Shown one piece after another: positions 7,609 to 15,536 of a stretch of DNA of 32,065 nt. The DNA lies in assembly GCA_003225295.1 (NCBI GenBank), contig QHYZ01000029.1, positions 1-32,065 of the forward strand, read 5' to 3'. The position numbers and the translations under genes were made by a program. The DNA is from Acidobacteriota bacterium (GTDB taxonomy: Bacteria > Acidobacteriota > Terriglobia > Acidiferrales > UBA7541). Numbering within the stretch: the first letter of the stretch is position 1; each line of letters begins with the position of its first letter. The notes beneath the pieces are model-generated. The model did not search any database. It worked only from the letters and a program-made list of their open reading frames with translations, and had not been told where the DNA came from.

Positions 7609-8193
7609 ATGAGCGCGCCGGGAATGACCAAACCGACGGAGGCGATTGCCCGTGCCAGGGCGGGTGACGCGGAGGCTTGGGGCCAGCTCTACCGGGATTA
7701 CGCACCCGCGATATTCCGGTTCTGCAGGCGTGCCTTGCCGACGCGTGAAGATGCCGAAGATGCCACCATGGAAATATTCATGAAACTGAAGGACAAGCTG
7801 GTGCAGTACGACGCGACGCGGTCGTTTTCTGCCTGGCTTTACAAGGTGGCGGCGAATCACTGCTGGGATACGCTGCGGCGGCGGAGAATTCGTCAAGACA
7901 AGGAAACGGACGATCTGGAAAACGTGCCACTGGAGCATCCGGACCCGAGCCAACTGGATCAGCTGATCGAGCAGCGCACCAGTGAAGAGGTGCGCAGGGC
8001 ACTGAACAAACTGGGCGGGCGAGCGCGCATGGCTCTGGTGATGCGCTATTACTCCGATATGAGCTACGACGAAATTGCAGATGCGCTGGGAGTGCGGCGC
8101 GCCTTTGTGGGCGTAGTGCTGCTGCGTGCCCGGCACGAACTGCGGCAAGCGCTGGAAGGCAACGCGGCGCTGGCGGCGGGAGGGGCTTCATGA
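7609..8193 (+). CDS. ECF-type RNA polymerase sigma factor
   Basis: A 194-residue sigma-70 family protein with only regions 2 and 4. Region 2 runs from IARARAGDAEAWGQLYRDYAPAIFRFCRR through DAEDATMEIFMKL to FSAWLYKVAANHCWDTLRRR. Region 4 is ALNKLGGRARMALVMRYYSDMSYDEIADALGVRRAFVGVVLLRARHELR, with the helix-turn-helix at DEIADALGVRRAFVG. It directs polymerase to a regulon that cannot be read from this window. Three in-frame ATGs compete (7585, 7609, 7624). 7609 has an AGG five bases upstream and fits the family N-terminus best. The stop overlaps the next start as ATGA, so the sigma factor and its membrane partner are translationally coupled. Confidence 0.9.
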   Translation: MSAPGMTKPTEAIARARAGDAEAWGQLYRDYAPAIFRFCRRALPTREDAEDATMEIFMKLKDKLVQYDATRSFSAWLYKVAANHCWDTLRRRRIRQDKETDDLENVPLEHPDPSQLDQLIEQRTSEEVRRALNKLGGRARMALVMRYYSDMSYDEIADALGVRRAFVGVVLLRARHELRQALEGNAALAAGGAS

Positions 8194-9875
8194 GCGAAAT
8201 GCCGAAAGAGACGAAGCATCTGGACGAAATGACACTCCTGCTGTACATCGAGCGGCAACTGGATCGCGCACGCGGGCTGGAAGTTTCCGCGCACACACAA
8301 GAGTGCGATGCGTGCCGCACACTGCTGCGGGTGCTGGAGAGCGAATCGCGGCTGCTGACACGAGCGATGCTGGAAGAAGACGAACCGCTACCCTCGCGGC
8401 TGGCGCAATTTCAGGAACGCGCCCGGAAATCCATGCAGTGGATTTGGGGAGTGATTTTCGGCCTGGCGGCAACGGGAGTCTACGCGCTTTATACGACTTA
8501 TATCCAGCCTTGGCAGCATCAGCTGGAACAAGCGGGATTCGGTGGTTCGAACCTGCTGGGCTTGCTGATTTTTCAGGGCGCAATGTGGAAAGGATGGCAA
8601 TCCATGATGACCCTCCTCGAAGTGCTGGCGATGGTGACGCTGGCGGGACTGGGAGCAATGTTGTTCCGGCGGCGGATCCGGCGCGGAGCGGCGCTGGCGC
8701 TGGTCTTCGCGGGGTTCTGCACCGTGCTGGCACTGCCTACGGCGGTTTCGGCGACGGAGCATCGCGGGGGACAGAGTCCAACGGTGAGCAAGGAGGAAAC
8801 CATCAAAGGGGACATCTACCTCACCGGTGAGCGGGTGCGCGTGGAAGGCACGGTGAACGGCGATGTTATTGCGGCGGGCAAAGATATCGATATCGACGGG
8901 CACGTGACCGGAGACGTGATCAGCGCCGGCAGGTATTTGCGGATTCGCGGTACGGTCGACGGCAATATACGCTCTGCGGGGAATACCGCGGTCATCTCCG
9001 GGACGCTGGGGAAAAACATTACCTGGTTCGGCGATGCAGTGACGGTGGATGCCACGGGGAAAGTTGGGGGCGGCGTGACGATGTTTGGTGGCACGCTGGC
9101 GATGGACGGGCATCTGGGCCGCGACATACTTTTTTATGGCGATGAAGTGAACGTCACCGGCGGCGTGGGGGGCGGCATCCACCAAAAAGGGCATTCGCTG
9201 ATTATCGGATCGAGCGCGCAGGTGGACGGACCGATTCGCTTTGAAGGCGACCATCCGGCCAATGTTTCGCCGGGGGCCAAGCTGGCTTCGCCAGTGGAAT
9301 TCAGGCAGATGGAGAGGAGGGCAAGCTACCGGGAGGGCCACTACTACGTTTGGCAAGTGATCTGGGCGGCGGCGTTTATTTTGTTTGGGCTGGTGCTGTT
9401 TGCGTTGATGCCAAAGTTTTCGCAGGAGGCGGTGAAATCGGCGGAACAGTATGGCGCGACCGCGGGATTGGGCGTGCTGGTGCTGTTTGGCGTGCCGATC
9501 GCCGCGTGCATTGCATGTGTCACAGTGGTGGGCCTGTTCATCGGTGTTTCGACGCTGTTCCTCTGGTATGCGTCGCTTTATTTCGCGCAGATCATCGTGG
9601 GAGCAGTGATCGGGCAGTGGTTGATGGGCCGCACGAGCGAGCTTTGGCCGCTGATTGGGCGAATGACCGTGGGGCTTGTAATTGTGCGCTTGTGCACGAC
9701 GATTCCGCACGTGGGCGGCTGGGTGAAGTTTGCCGCGATACTCTGGGGTATCGGGGCAATTTCGCTGACGTTCTACCGCCGCTTCCAGCCGGTGATTGCC
9801 CCAAGTGTGCCGTCTGCGCCCTACGCACCGCCGATGCCACCGAATACGACCGTGGGTGGGGCTCTGCCCGCGTGA
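8190..9875 (+). CDS. Membrane anti-sigma factor fused to a bactofilin-like (polymer-forming) beta-helix domain
   Basis: 561 residues. Residues 1-80 form a zinc-finger anti-sigma domain with the H35-x3-C39-x2-C42 motif (AHTQECDACRTLL), expected to bind the sigma factor encoded just upstream. Membrane spans follow at about 84-101, 125-160 and 168-188, the last ending in an Ala-rich ALPTAVSA stretch. Residues about 205-365 are a run of short beta strands with hydrophobic/Gly turns (EGTVNGDVIAAGKDIDIDGH, GDVISAGRYLRIRGT, GNIRSAGNTAVISGT), matching bactofilin/polymer-forming right-handed beta-helices. Four more hydrophobic spans occupy about 385-510, before a Pro-rich tail. Bactofilins are usually small cytoplasmic scaffolds. 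Here the fold is tethered between membrane segments, so an envelope-sensing or scaffold role is inferred. Confidence 0.88.
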   Translation: MSEMPKETKHLDEMTLLLYIERQLDRARGLEVSAHTQECDACRTLLRVLESESRLLTRAMLEEDEPLPSRLAQFQERARKSMQWIWGVIFGLAATGVYALYTTYIQPWQHQLEQAGFGGSNLLGLLIFQGAMWKGWQSMMTLLEVLAMVTLAGLGAMLFRRRIRRGAALALVFAGFCTVLALPTAVSATEHRGGQSPTVSKEETIKGDIYLTGERVRVEGTVNGDVIAAGKDIDIDGHVTGDVISAGRYLRIRGTVDGNIRSAGNTAVISGTLGKNITWFGDAVTVDATGKVGGGVTMFGGTLAMDGHLGRDILFYGDEVNVTGGVGGGIHQKGHSLIIGSSAQVDGPIRFEGDHPANVSPGAKLASPVEFRQMERRASYREGHYYVWQVIWAAAFILFGLVLFALMPKFSQEAVKSAEQYGATAGLGVLVLFGVPIAACIACVTVVGLFIGVSTLFLWYASLYFAQIIVGAVIGQWLMGRTSELWPLIGRMTVGLVIVRLCTTIPHVGGWVKFAAILWGIGAISLTFYRRFQPVIAPSVPSAPYAPPMPPNTTVGGALPA

Positions 9876-9941
9876 GAAAGAGTGTTTAGTCATCCGTTTT
9901 CGCGGACGGGCATAAAGGAAATAAAAGTCTGAATAGAGTAA

Positions 9942-10019
9942 CTGCGCAGCCCGCGCAGGAAAGTTCGCAGGCGTTAAACAGATCTGTCCGCTGCGCCGAG
10001 GAAGTTGGCCTTCAACGCC
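9942..10019. other. Structured intergenic segment (candidate 3' UTR fold or small RNA)
   Basis: Several perfect pairings are nested here: CTGCGC-agccc-GCGCAG (9942-9958), an outer GGCGTT (9970-9975) with AACGCC (10014-10019), and the palindrome ACAGATCTGT (9978-9987) between them. The terminator hairpin follows directly. It matches no riboswitch or RNA family I know. It could be an extended 3' UTR of the bactofilin-fusion gene or an independent small RNA ending at 10070. Confidence 0.3.
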
Positions 10020-10031
10020 GGGAAAAATGGT

Positions 10032-10070
10032 GGGCCGGTCCGGGAGAACCTCGGACCGGCCCGTGCCTTT
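10032..10070 (+). terminator. Strong hairpin terminator, probably bidirectional
   Basis: A perfect 11-bp stem GGGCCGGTCCG / CGGACCGGCCC (10032-10042 and 10052-10062) with a 9-base loop. On the plus strand CCTTTT follows. On the minus strand the AAAAA at 10023-10027 gives a U-run. It lies between two convergent genes (bactofilin fusion and DUF4382 lipoprotein), so it can stop both. Confidence 0.85.
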
Positions 10071-10095
10071 TGCGGAGGCGGAGAAACAGTTCGGC

Positions 10096-11616
10096 TTAGT
10101 GCTGGCGAACTTTGGCGGCGGTGAACGCCGGATTTGCTGAATTAGTGGTGTTCTCGAGGAAAAGCGCGCGGAGGGCGACTGGCCTTCCGTTGCTTAGGCC
10201 GCTAGCATCGCTGACTCCGTCGAAACTCGTAACGCCTAGAGTGCCTGGCGTGCCGGTGGCAGTTTGCACCACGAACATGCTGCTTGGGGTAAAGCCAAAG
10301 TAGGAAGGGACGCCCACGATGTTGAAAGCTGGAGAAGACGGAGTTTGTGGCGTAGCAGTAAAACGGGACCAGCGAAGCGTGACGGTATCAGTGTTGTTGG
10401 CCGAAGCGCTGGTGCTCCCACTTGCTGCCGTGAAGGCCGCCACGTGAGCAGCTACGCTCTGGCCGAGGTGCATGGCGGTGGTATTGTTTTGCGTAGCAAA
10501 GTTGTTCAACACGCCCGGGAGTACTGACAGGCCCTTGGTGTCGACAAAGAACGCTGGATTGGCAGCTAGATTCACGACCAGGGCATCGCCGATCTTCAGG
10601 CTGCCGATGAGTGTATTCTGAGCTGCCGGAATCAAGTCGGTCACGATCATCATGAATTGGCTGGGAGTGCTGATGGAAACGACGCTGCCCTCGACAGTGT
10701 CCTGCACAGTAGCAAGAAGCGGCTCGATTTCCTGGATGGAGAGAGTGCCATCGGATTTGAGGATGACATCCATACTCGCGGCCTGATTGCTGCTTACGCA
10801 GGTGGCTACCTGCCCCGGAGTTGGATTTGCGCACAGAGTTCCAGACGGGTCAGCGTTCAAAATGGTGTTAGCAGTGGCAGTGGCTGTCAGGGAGCCGCGA
10901 GTCGTGGCAGTGGCGGAAGTAATGGTGACCGCTGAGTTGCTGATGCTGACGACGCCGGTGAAATCCTCGATGAGATCAAGCTGACCAGAGGACAGGTTGC
11001 TCCCCGCGCGGGGGAGCGTGAAGGCGCTGAGGACATTGGTGCTCGCGAAATTGACGACCAGGCTGGTTCCGGAGCTGGAGATCGATAAGAGGTTGCTGAG
11101 ATTGAGATCAATGCCGATGCCCGCCGCGGCGGTGGAGGAGACAGAGAACGTGACGTTCGCCTGTGACGTTCCGAAAGCGGCGAGGCCGACTTGTGGGCAA
11201 CCGTTGCTGGGTGGGCAGCCTTGCAGGGTGTTAGCGGTGTCGTTGAAAAAGGTGAGCACCGGGTTTGAAAAAGAGACAATGACGCCCGTGTACTGGCCAG
11301 CGGGAATGTTTCCGAACGTTCCGAGGAAAAGGGTGTCGGATTGCAATCGCATGAGGTCGACGACGGGCGAACCATTGAGCGAGAGAGCCTGTTGCGTGCC
11401 CCCGGACGTGACCAGCGCGATTCCCGTAATGGTGACCTTAAACGTCACTAGAGAAGGGTTGGCCGGAAGAGTGTCAGCAACCATGGTGAGGCTTAGGGTG
11501 CCGGTGCCGCCGCAATTGGAAATGCACAACCCGGTTTTGGGTCCGCTACAGGCAGTTAGCGACAAGGCGGCGAGCAGGAGAACAGGAAGAAGCGACAGAG
11601 CCTTACTGCGATTCAT
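10096..11616 (-). CDS. DUF4382-type lipoprotein
   Basis: A 506-residue exported lipoprotein. ATG 11616 gives MNRSKALSLLPVLLLAALSLTAC, a classic type II signal with lipobox LTA-C (C23). GGGGTG precedes the ATG at suitable spacing. Starting at 11751 would bury the signal peptide. Residues about 38-190 fit DUF4382: TLSLTMVADTLPANPSLVTFKVTITGIAL, then a loop with VVDLMRLQSDTLFLGTFGNIPAGQYTGVIVSF, which is the signature of the family. The rest is Ser/Thr/Asn-rich beta structure. A segment near 320-370 (VEGSVVSISTPSQFMMIV, then IGDALVVNLA) resembles DUF5666-like beta-barrels. It is likely anchored in the outer envelope; function is unknown. It stands alone and is divergent from the helicase. Confidence 0.85.
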   Translation of the reverse strand: MNRSKALSLLPVLLLAALSLTACSGPKTGLCISNCGGTGTLSLTMVADTLPANPSLVTFKVTITGIALVTSGGTQQALSLNGSPVVDLMRLQSDTLFLGTFGNIPAGQYTGVIVSFSNPVLTFFNDTANTLQGCPPSNGCPQVGLAAFGTSQANVTFSVSSTAAAGIGIDLNLSNLLSISSSGTSLVVNFASTNVLSAFTLPRAGSNLSSGQLDLIEDFTGVVSISNSAVTITSATATTRGSLTATATANTILNADPSGTLCANPTPGQVATCVSSNQAASMDVILKSDGTLSIQEIEPLLATVQDTVEGSVVSISTPSQFMMIVTDLIPAAQNTLIGSLKIGDALVVNLAANPAFFVDTKGLSVLPGVLNNFATQNNTTAMHLGQSVAAHVAAFTAASGSTSASANNTDTVTLRWSRFTATPQTPSSPAFNIVGVPSYFGFTPSSMFVVQTATGTPGTLGVTSFDGVSDASGLSNGRPVALRALFLENTTNSANPAFTAAKVRQH

Positions 11617-11977
11617 GTGGCACCCCATGACAGCATAGCCTGCGTTGGTCATCCCGGGAAAGGAAAACACTGCGATCCCTCCGATCCCCGCTGGCGAATG
11701 TAACGCGGCGGAAGAGCGCCAAGGTACAGCAAAAGCAGGCAGAGTGTTCAACTCTTAAATGTCCTGAATCAACCGAGATACAATCTCCGCCTCTGTGCGG
11801 GCGGGCCGCTGACGAAAGCGGAGCGAACGGATATGTTATCGTAACTGGTCTCTCCGGTTCGTCCTGTTCGTCCTGGGGAGTAAAGGCGGACTTCTGGCAA
11901 AGCGCGCATCCAATCCGGCAGGGGATTCCCCGGGGGCGAAGGTAAAGCGTGCGGCCAAGACCGCCGAGCGCGAGTAT
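11617..11977. other. Divergent intergenic region between the lipoprotein and the DinG-type helicase
   Basis: About 360 bases holding both 5' regions. Weak promoter-like elements exist: TTGAAC on the minus strand, and GATACAAT on the plus strand near 11780-11788. None is convincing. The plus-strand frame of the helicase stays open upstream of its chosen GTG but shows no better start. Confidence 0.3.
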
Positions 11978-14047
11978 GTGCAATTCGAGGATGACCCCAC
12001 GGGAGCCCTGATCGCGCGGCAAGGTGCCGCTGCTAGGCCCGCGAATGAATCGACGGAACCTTTGATGCAGGAGGTGTTTGGCCCAGGCGGATTTCTCGAA
12101 AAGTGCATGAAGGGCGGTTTTGACCCATCCGCAGTGAGCTCCGACTACGAGCATCGGCCTGGGCAACTGCTGATGGCGGAATTGGTGCACCAGGCCTTTG
12201 AATCGCATCAGCATGCCATCGTGGAGGCCGGCACCGGCACCGGCAAGACGCTGGCCTACCTGGTGCCGGCGATTTGCAGTGGACGGCGCGTGGTGATTTC
12301 CACGGCGACGAAGTCACTGCAAGAACAGCTCTACCAGAAAGACATTCCCTTTCTGCAGAAGCACTTTGCGCCCAACCTGAGAGTGGCGGTGATGAAGGGG
12401 CGATCGAACTTCCTGTGCCTTGCGAAGCTCCATCAGATAGCCGACCAGTCCATGCTGAAAGGGATGGAAGAAATCGACGCGCTCCAGCAAATCCGCGACT
12501 GGTCGAAACTCACGGAAACGGGCGACCGCAGTGAGTTGACGTTTCTCCCGGACGATTCTGATTTGTGGACGCGCATGGATGCGCGGCGCGACACCTGCAC
12601 CGGCAAGAAGTGCCCTGACTTCAATCAGTGTTTCCTGACCGCCATGCAGCAGCGGGCCAAAGAGGCCGATCTGATCATTGTGAATCACCATTTGTTCTTT
12701 GCCGACCTGGCGCTCAAGCAGGACGATTTCGGCAGCATTCTGCCGGAATATTCGGCAGTGGTGTTCGACGAAGCACACGAGATGGAAGACGTGGCCAGCG
12801 ATTATTTCGGACGGCAGATTTCGAATTTCCGATTCGAAGAACTGGCCCGCGATGCCGATCAAGCGTTGCGCTTGCTGCGTCTTGGCACCTCGTCGTTACT
12901 GCGAAGAACGCAGAGAATCAGGGAACGCAACCGTGTCTTTTTCGAGTTGTTTCCGCCGCGCGACGGACGGTTCTCGTTCCCCAGGAACGAGCGCGAAGCG
13001 TTTCTGGAGCAAAACCGCGAAGCTTACGATGCGCTGGTGGCAGCACTGAAAAGCATGGAGACGGAATTGGCGGCGCTCACCACCAAGCCGGAAGAGCTGA
13101 CGCGCATCGCCAGGCGGAGCTTCGAGCTGCGCCTGGAGTTGTCATTCCTGTTCGAATCGAACGAGCGCAATTTCGTCTACTGGTACGAGCGGAGGAGTAA
13201 AGGCGTATTCCTGACGGCCACGCCCATCGATGTCAGCCAGATCCTGCGCGAGCGGCTGTTTGAACAATTCGACACGGTGATCCTGACCTCCGCGACGCTC
13301 ACCGTCGGCGGGCGCTTCGACTACATTCGCCAGCGCCTGGGAATCGATCACACCAAGGATCGCGCGCTGCCGCCGGAATTCGATTATGCCAAGCAGGCGC
13401 TGCTGTACCTGCCGCGGAAGATGCCGGACGTCCGCGACGCCCGGTTTGCGGCCAAGGCCGCGGATGAAATCGTCGAATTGCTGGAACTAAGCCAGGGCCG
13501 CGCGTTTTGTCTGTTCACCAGTTATTCGCAGATGCATGATTTGTTCGAGCGGGTGCGCTCTCGCGTGTCATTTCCGTTGTGGTTGCAGGGTACAGCGCCG
13601 CGCTCCGTGCTGCTGGAACGATTCAAAAACACCGAGGCGGCGGTGCTCTTCGCGACGGCCAGCTTTTGGCAGGGTGTGGATGTGCCCGGTGAGCAGCTGT
13701 CCTGCGTCATCGTCGACCGGCTGCCGTTTGCCGTGCCGAGCGACCCCATCGTGGCGGCGCGAGTGCGCGCTCTTCAGGACGAGGGACGCAATCCGTTTGC
13801 GGAATTTCAGGTACCGCAGGCGGTCTTGGCGTTGAAACAAGGATTTGGGCGTCTGATTCGAACAAAGACAGACCGCGGCGTGCTTGCGCTGCTGGATACC
13901 CGCCTCCAACGCATGCCCTATGGTAAAATTTTCCTGGAGTCGCTGCCACCCTACGGGGTGACCCACGAACTGGCCGACGTCGCCCGGTTTCTCGATGCCC
14001 ATGGTGATTCCCAGCGGCTGGGGGCCAAATCCGCAAGTTCCTCCTGA
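11978..14047 (+). CDS. dinG: DinG/XPD-family ATP-dependent DNA helicase with iron-sulphur cluster
   Basis: A 689-residue superfamily 2 helicase that unwinds DNA 5'-3' and is used in repair and in resolving R-loops or replication blocks. Motif I is VEAGTGTGKTLAYLVP (82-97), motif II is VVFDEAHEMEDV with DEAH at 264-267, and motif VI is QGFGRLIRTKTDRGVLALLDTR. Four cysteines between motifs Ia and II (C147, then C207, C212 and C218 in DTCTGKKCPDFNQC) are placed as in the 4Fe-4S domain of DinG and XPD. No exonuclease domain is attached. The start is uncertain: GTG 11978 has only a weak upstream purine stretch. An ATG at 12065 lies before the conserved region, so the first 29 residues may be untranslated. 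Confidence 0.92.
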   Translation: MQFEDDPTGALIARQGAAARPANESTEPLMQEVFGPGGFLEKCMKGGFDPSAVSSDYEHRPGQLLMAELVHQAFESHQHAIVEAGTGTGKTLAYLVPAICSGRRVVISTATKSLQEQLYQKDIPFLQKHFAPNLRVAVMKGRSNFLCLAKLHQIADQSMLKGMEEIDALQQIRDWSKLTETGDRSELTFLPDDSDLWTRMDARRDTCTGKKCPDFNQCFLTAMQQRAKEADLIIVNHHLFFADLALKQDDFGSILPEYSAVVFDEAHEMEDVASDYFGRQISNFRFEELARDADQALRLLRLGTSSLLRRTQRIRERNRVFFELFPPRDGRFSFPRNEREAFLEQNREAYDALVAALKSMETELAALTTKPEELTRIARRSFELRLELSFLFESNERNFVYWYERRSKGVFLTATPIDVSQILRERLFEQFDTVILTSATLTVGGRFDYIRQRLGIDHTKDRALPPEFDYAKQALLYLPRKMPDVRDARFAAKAADEIVELLELSQGRAFCLFTSYSQMHDLFERVRSRVSFPLWLQGTAPRSVLLERFKNTEAAVLFATASFWQGVDVPGEQLSCVIVDRLPFAVPSDPIVAARVRALQDEGRNPFAEFQVPQAVLALKQGFGRLIRTKTDRGVLALLDTRLQRMPYGKIFLESLPPYGVTHELADVARFLDAHGDSQRLGAKSASSS

Positions 14048-14100
14048 AGGGCCACGAACCAGAGAGGCTCGGCGCCAGCGTAATGCGGGTTTGGAGAGAC

Positions 14101-14481
14101 ATGTTTCAAGTCAGCGTAGAAGAGAGTTTTTCGGCAGGGCACGCCCTGCGCGGTTACCAGGGCAAGTGCGAGAATGTGCATGGCCACAATTATCGCGTGC
14201 GCGTGACGCTCGAAGGGCCGCAGCTCGATTCCATCGGGCTGCTAGTGGACTTCACACAGCTCAAGCAGGTCATCCGCGAGATCATGGGCAGGCTCGACCA
14301 CCAGTTCATGAACGAAGTCGAACCCTTCAAGACCGTGAATCCTTCGGCGGAAAACGTGGCCAGGTATTTTTACGACGAGGTTACGCGGCAATTGAAGGAT
14401 CTGCCGCCGGGCGCGCGCGTTACCGACGTGATTTTGTGGGAGACGGATACCAGCCGGGCGCAGTACCGGCCCGGGGCCTAG
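14101..14481 (+). CDS. queD: 6-carboxy-5,6,7,8-tetrahydropterin synthase QueD
   Basis: A 126-residue T-fold enzyme that converts 7,8-dihydroneopterin triphosphate to 6-carboxytetrahydropterin, the second step towards preQ0 and queuosine. Zinc ligands are H14, H27 and H29 (SAGHALRGY, VHGHNY). The catalytic cysteine is C23 in KCENVHGHNY. LDHQFMN and NPSAENVA supply the other active-site residues, and VILWETDTSRAQY ends the fold. ATG 14101 is chosen over ATG 14083 because GGAGAG sits just before it and the family starts at this point. The presence of queE and queC downstream separates it from the eukaryotic-type pyruvoyl-tetrahydropterin synthase reading. Confidence 0.94.
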   Translation: MFQVSVEESFSAGHALRGYQGKCENVHGHNYRVRVTLEGPQLDSIGLLVDFTQLKQVIREIMGRLDHQFMNEVEPFKTVNPSAENVARYFYDEVTRQLKDLPPGARVTDVILWETDTSRAQYRPGA

Positions 14482-14499
14482 GTGAAGACGGGTGAGCCA

Positions 14500-14688
14500 A
14501 TGAATCGATCGTTCTTCATTATCATGATTCCTGCGCTGCTGGTGGCGGCTGGGTACATTGTTGTCCTGCGATACCTGGGAATAGCGCCGGGATATCCGCG
14601 ACTCATTGTGGCCATGATTCTTTTCTTCGGAACGATTTACTGGTTGTCGCGCCGGACAGGTCGCAAAGTGAATTCCAACCGGGCCTAG
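14500..14688 (+). CDS. Small two-span membrane protein inside the queuosine cluster
   Basis: A 62-residue protein, MNRSFFIIMIPALLVAAGYI, with a second hydrophobic span YPRLIVAMILFFGTIYWL and a basic tail (SRRTGRKVNSNRA). The topology predicted is two membrane helices with the charged tail in the cytoplasm. GGTGA (14491-14495) precedes the ATG at 14500. A GTG at 14482, directly after the queD stop, would add six residues. It lies between queD and queE with short spacing on both sides, so it is probably co-transcribed. No family is recognised, and there are too few helices for a YhhQ/QueT-type transporter on its own. Confidence 0.7.
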   Translation: MNRSFFIIMIPALLVAAGYIVVLRYLGIAPGYPRLIVAMILFFGTIYWLSRRTGRKVNSNRA

Positions 14689-14731
14689 ATCGCCAAGGCC
14701 GGGGCTGGGGCGCAGCAGGAAAAGCGGCGGC

Positions 14732-15442
14732 ATGCCGCCGCAGTCCAAAATGGTCATCACGGAAATCTTCAAGTCGATTCAGGGCGAAGGCACACGCGCG
14801 GGCCTGCCGTGCATATTCGTGCGTCTGACGGGGTGCAACCTGCGATGTACCTGGTGCGATACTGCGTACGCATTCCATGGCGGGAAGAAGATGAGCGTCG
14901 AGGAAGTTTTGGCGCGCGTGGATGAACTGGCGGGACGCCTGGAAATGTCCGGCTCCGAAGCGGCTGTTCCGCTGGTGGAATTGACTGGCGGGGAACCGTT
15001 GTTGCAGGAAGAAATTTATCCGCTCGCGGAGAAGCTACTGGCTGCCAACTACGTCGTCATGATGGAGACCAGCGGGGAGCGATTTATCGGAGAGTTGCCG
15101 CGAGAAGTCGTTAAGATTGTGGACGTGAAGTGTCCCGATTCGGGGGAGCCGGATACTTTCGAGATGCGCAATCTCCAGGCGCTGTCCGAGAACGATGAAG
15201 TGAAGTTTGTGCTGTCCACCCGGCGCGATTATGAGTTTGCGCGCGATTTTATGTTGCAACACAGCCTGGCGCGGCGCGTGCAACAGGTTTTATTCTCGCC
15301 AGTGTTCGAGGATCCGCAAGGGAAATGGCCCGGTCTTGAGCCGCGCCTGCTGGTGGAATGGATTCTGGCTGATAGTCTGCCCGTGCGGCTTGGACTACAA
15401 CTGCACAAGTTCATCTGGGACCCCGCGACCAAGGGTGTTTGA
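14732..15442 (+). CDS. queE: 7-carboxy-7-deazaguanine synthase QueE (radical SAM)
   Basis: A 236-residue radical SAM enzyme that rearranges 6-carboxytetrahydropterin to 7-carboxy-7-deazaguanine. The N-terminus ITEIFKSIQGEGTRAGLPCIFVRLTGCNLRCTWCDTAYA holds the cluster motif C35-x3-C39-x2-C42 and the SIQGEG start typical of QueE. ELTGGEPLLQEE is the SAM-contacting GGEP motif, and VKCPDSGE and the KFVLSTRRDYEFA strands complete the barrel. The C-terminal LGLQLHKFIWDP matches the family end. ATG 14732 has a distant AGGA; ATG 14750 is an alternative that would still keep all motifs. It acts between QueD and QueC. Confidence 0.95.
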   Translation: MPPQSKMVITEIFKSIQGEGTRAGLPCIFVRLTGCNLRCTWCDTAYAFHGGKKMSVEEVLARVDELAGRLEMSGSEAAVPLVELTGGEPLLQEEIYPLAEKLLAANYVVMMETSGERFIGELPREVVKIVDVKCPDSGEPDTFEMRNLQALSENDEVKFVLSTRRDYEFARDFMLQHSLARRVQQVLFSPVFEDPQGKWPGLEPRLLVEWILADSLPVRLGLQLHKFIWDPATKGV

Positions 15443-15536
15443 CCGGCCCGCGAAGAAGGTGAAGAAAAGATAGCGCGGAGACGCCGAGAGCGCAGGGAAT
15501 TTGCAAAGAAGAAGGCGGGAATTGACCAAGGAACTG

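Noticed and set aside
8388-9893. 501-codon open frame on the minus strand opposite the bactofilin-fusion gene
   Set aside because: The product is His/Arg/Gln-rich without domains, and the plus-strand frame has a zinc finger, membrane spans and a beta-helix. It is a GC-rich shadow.
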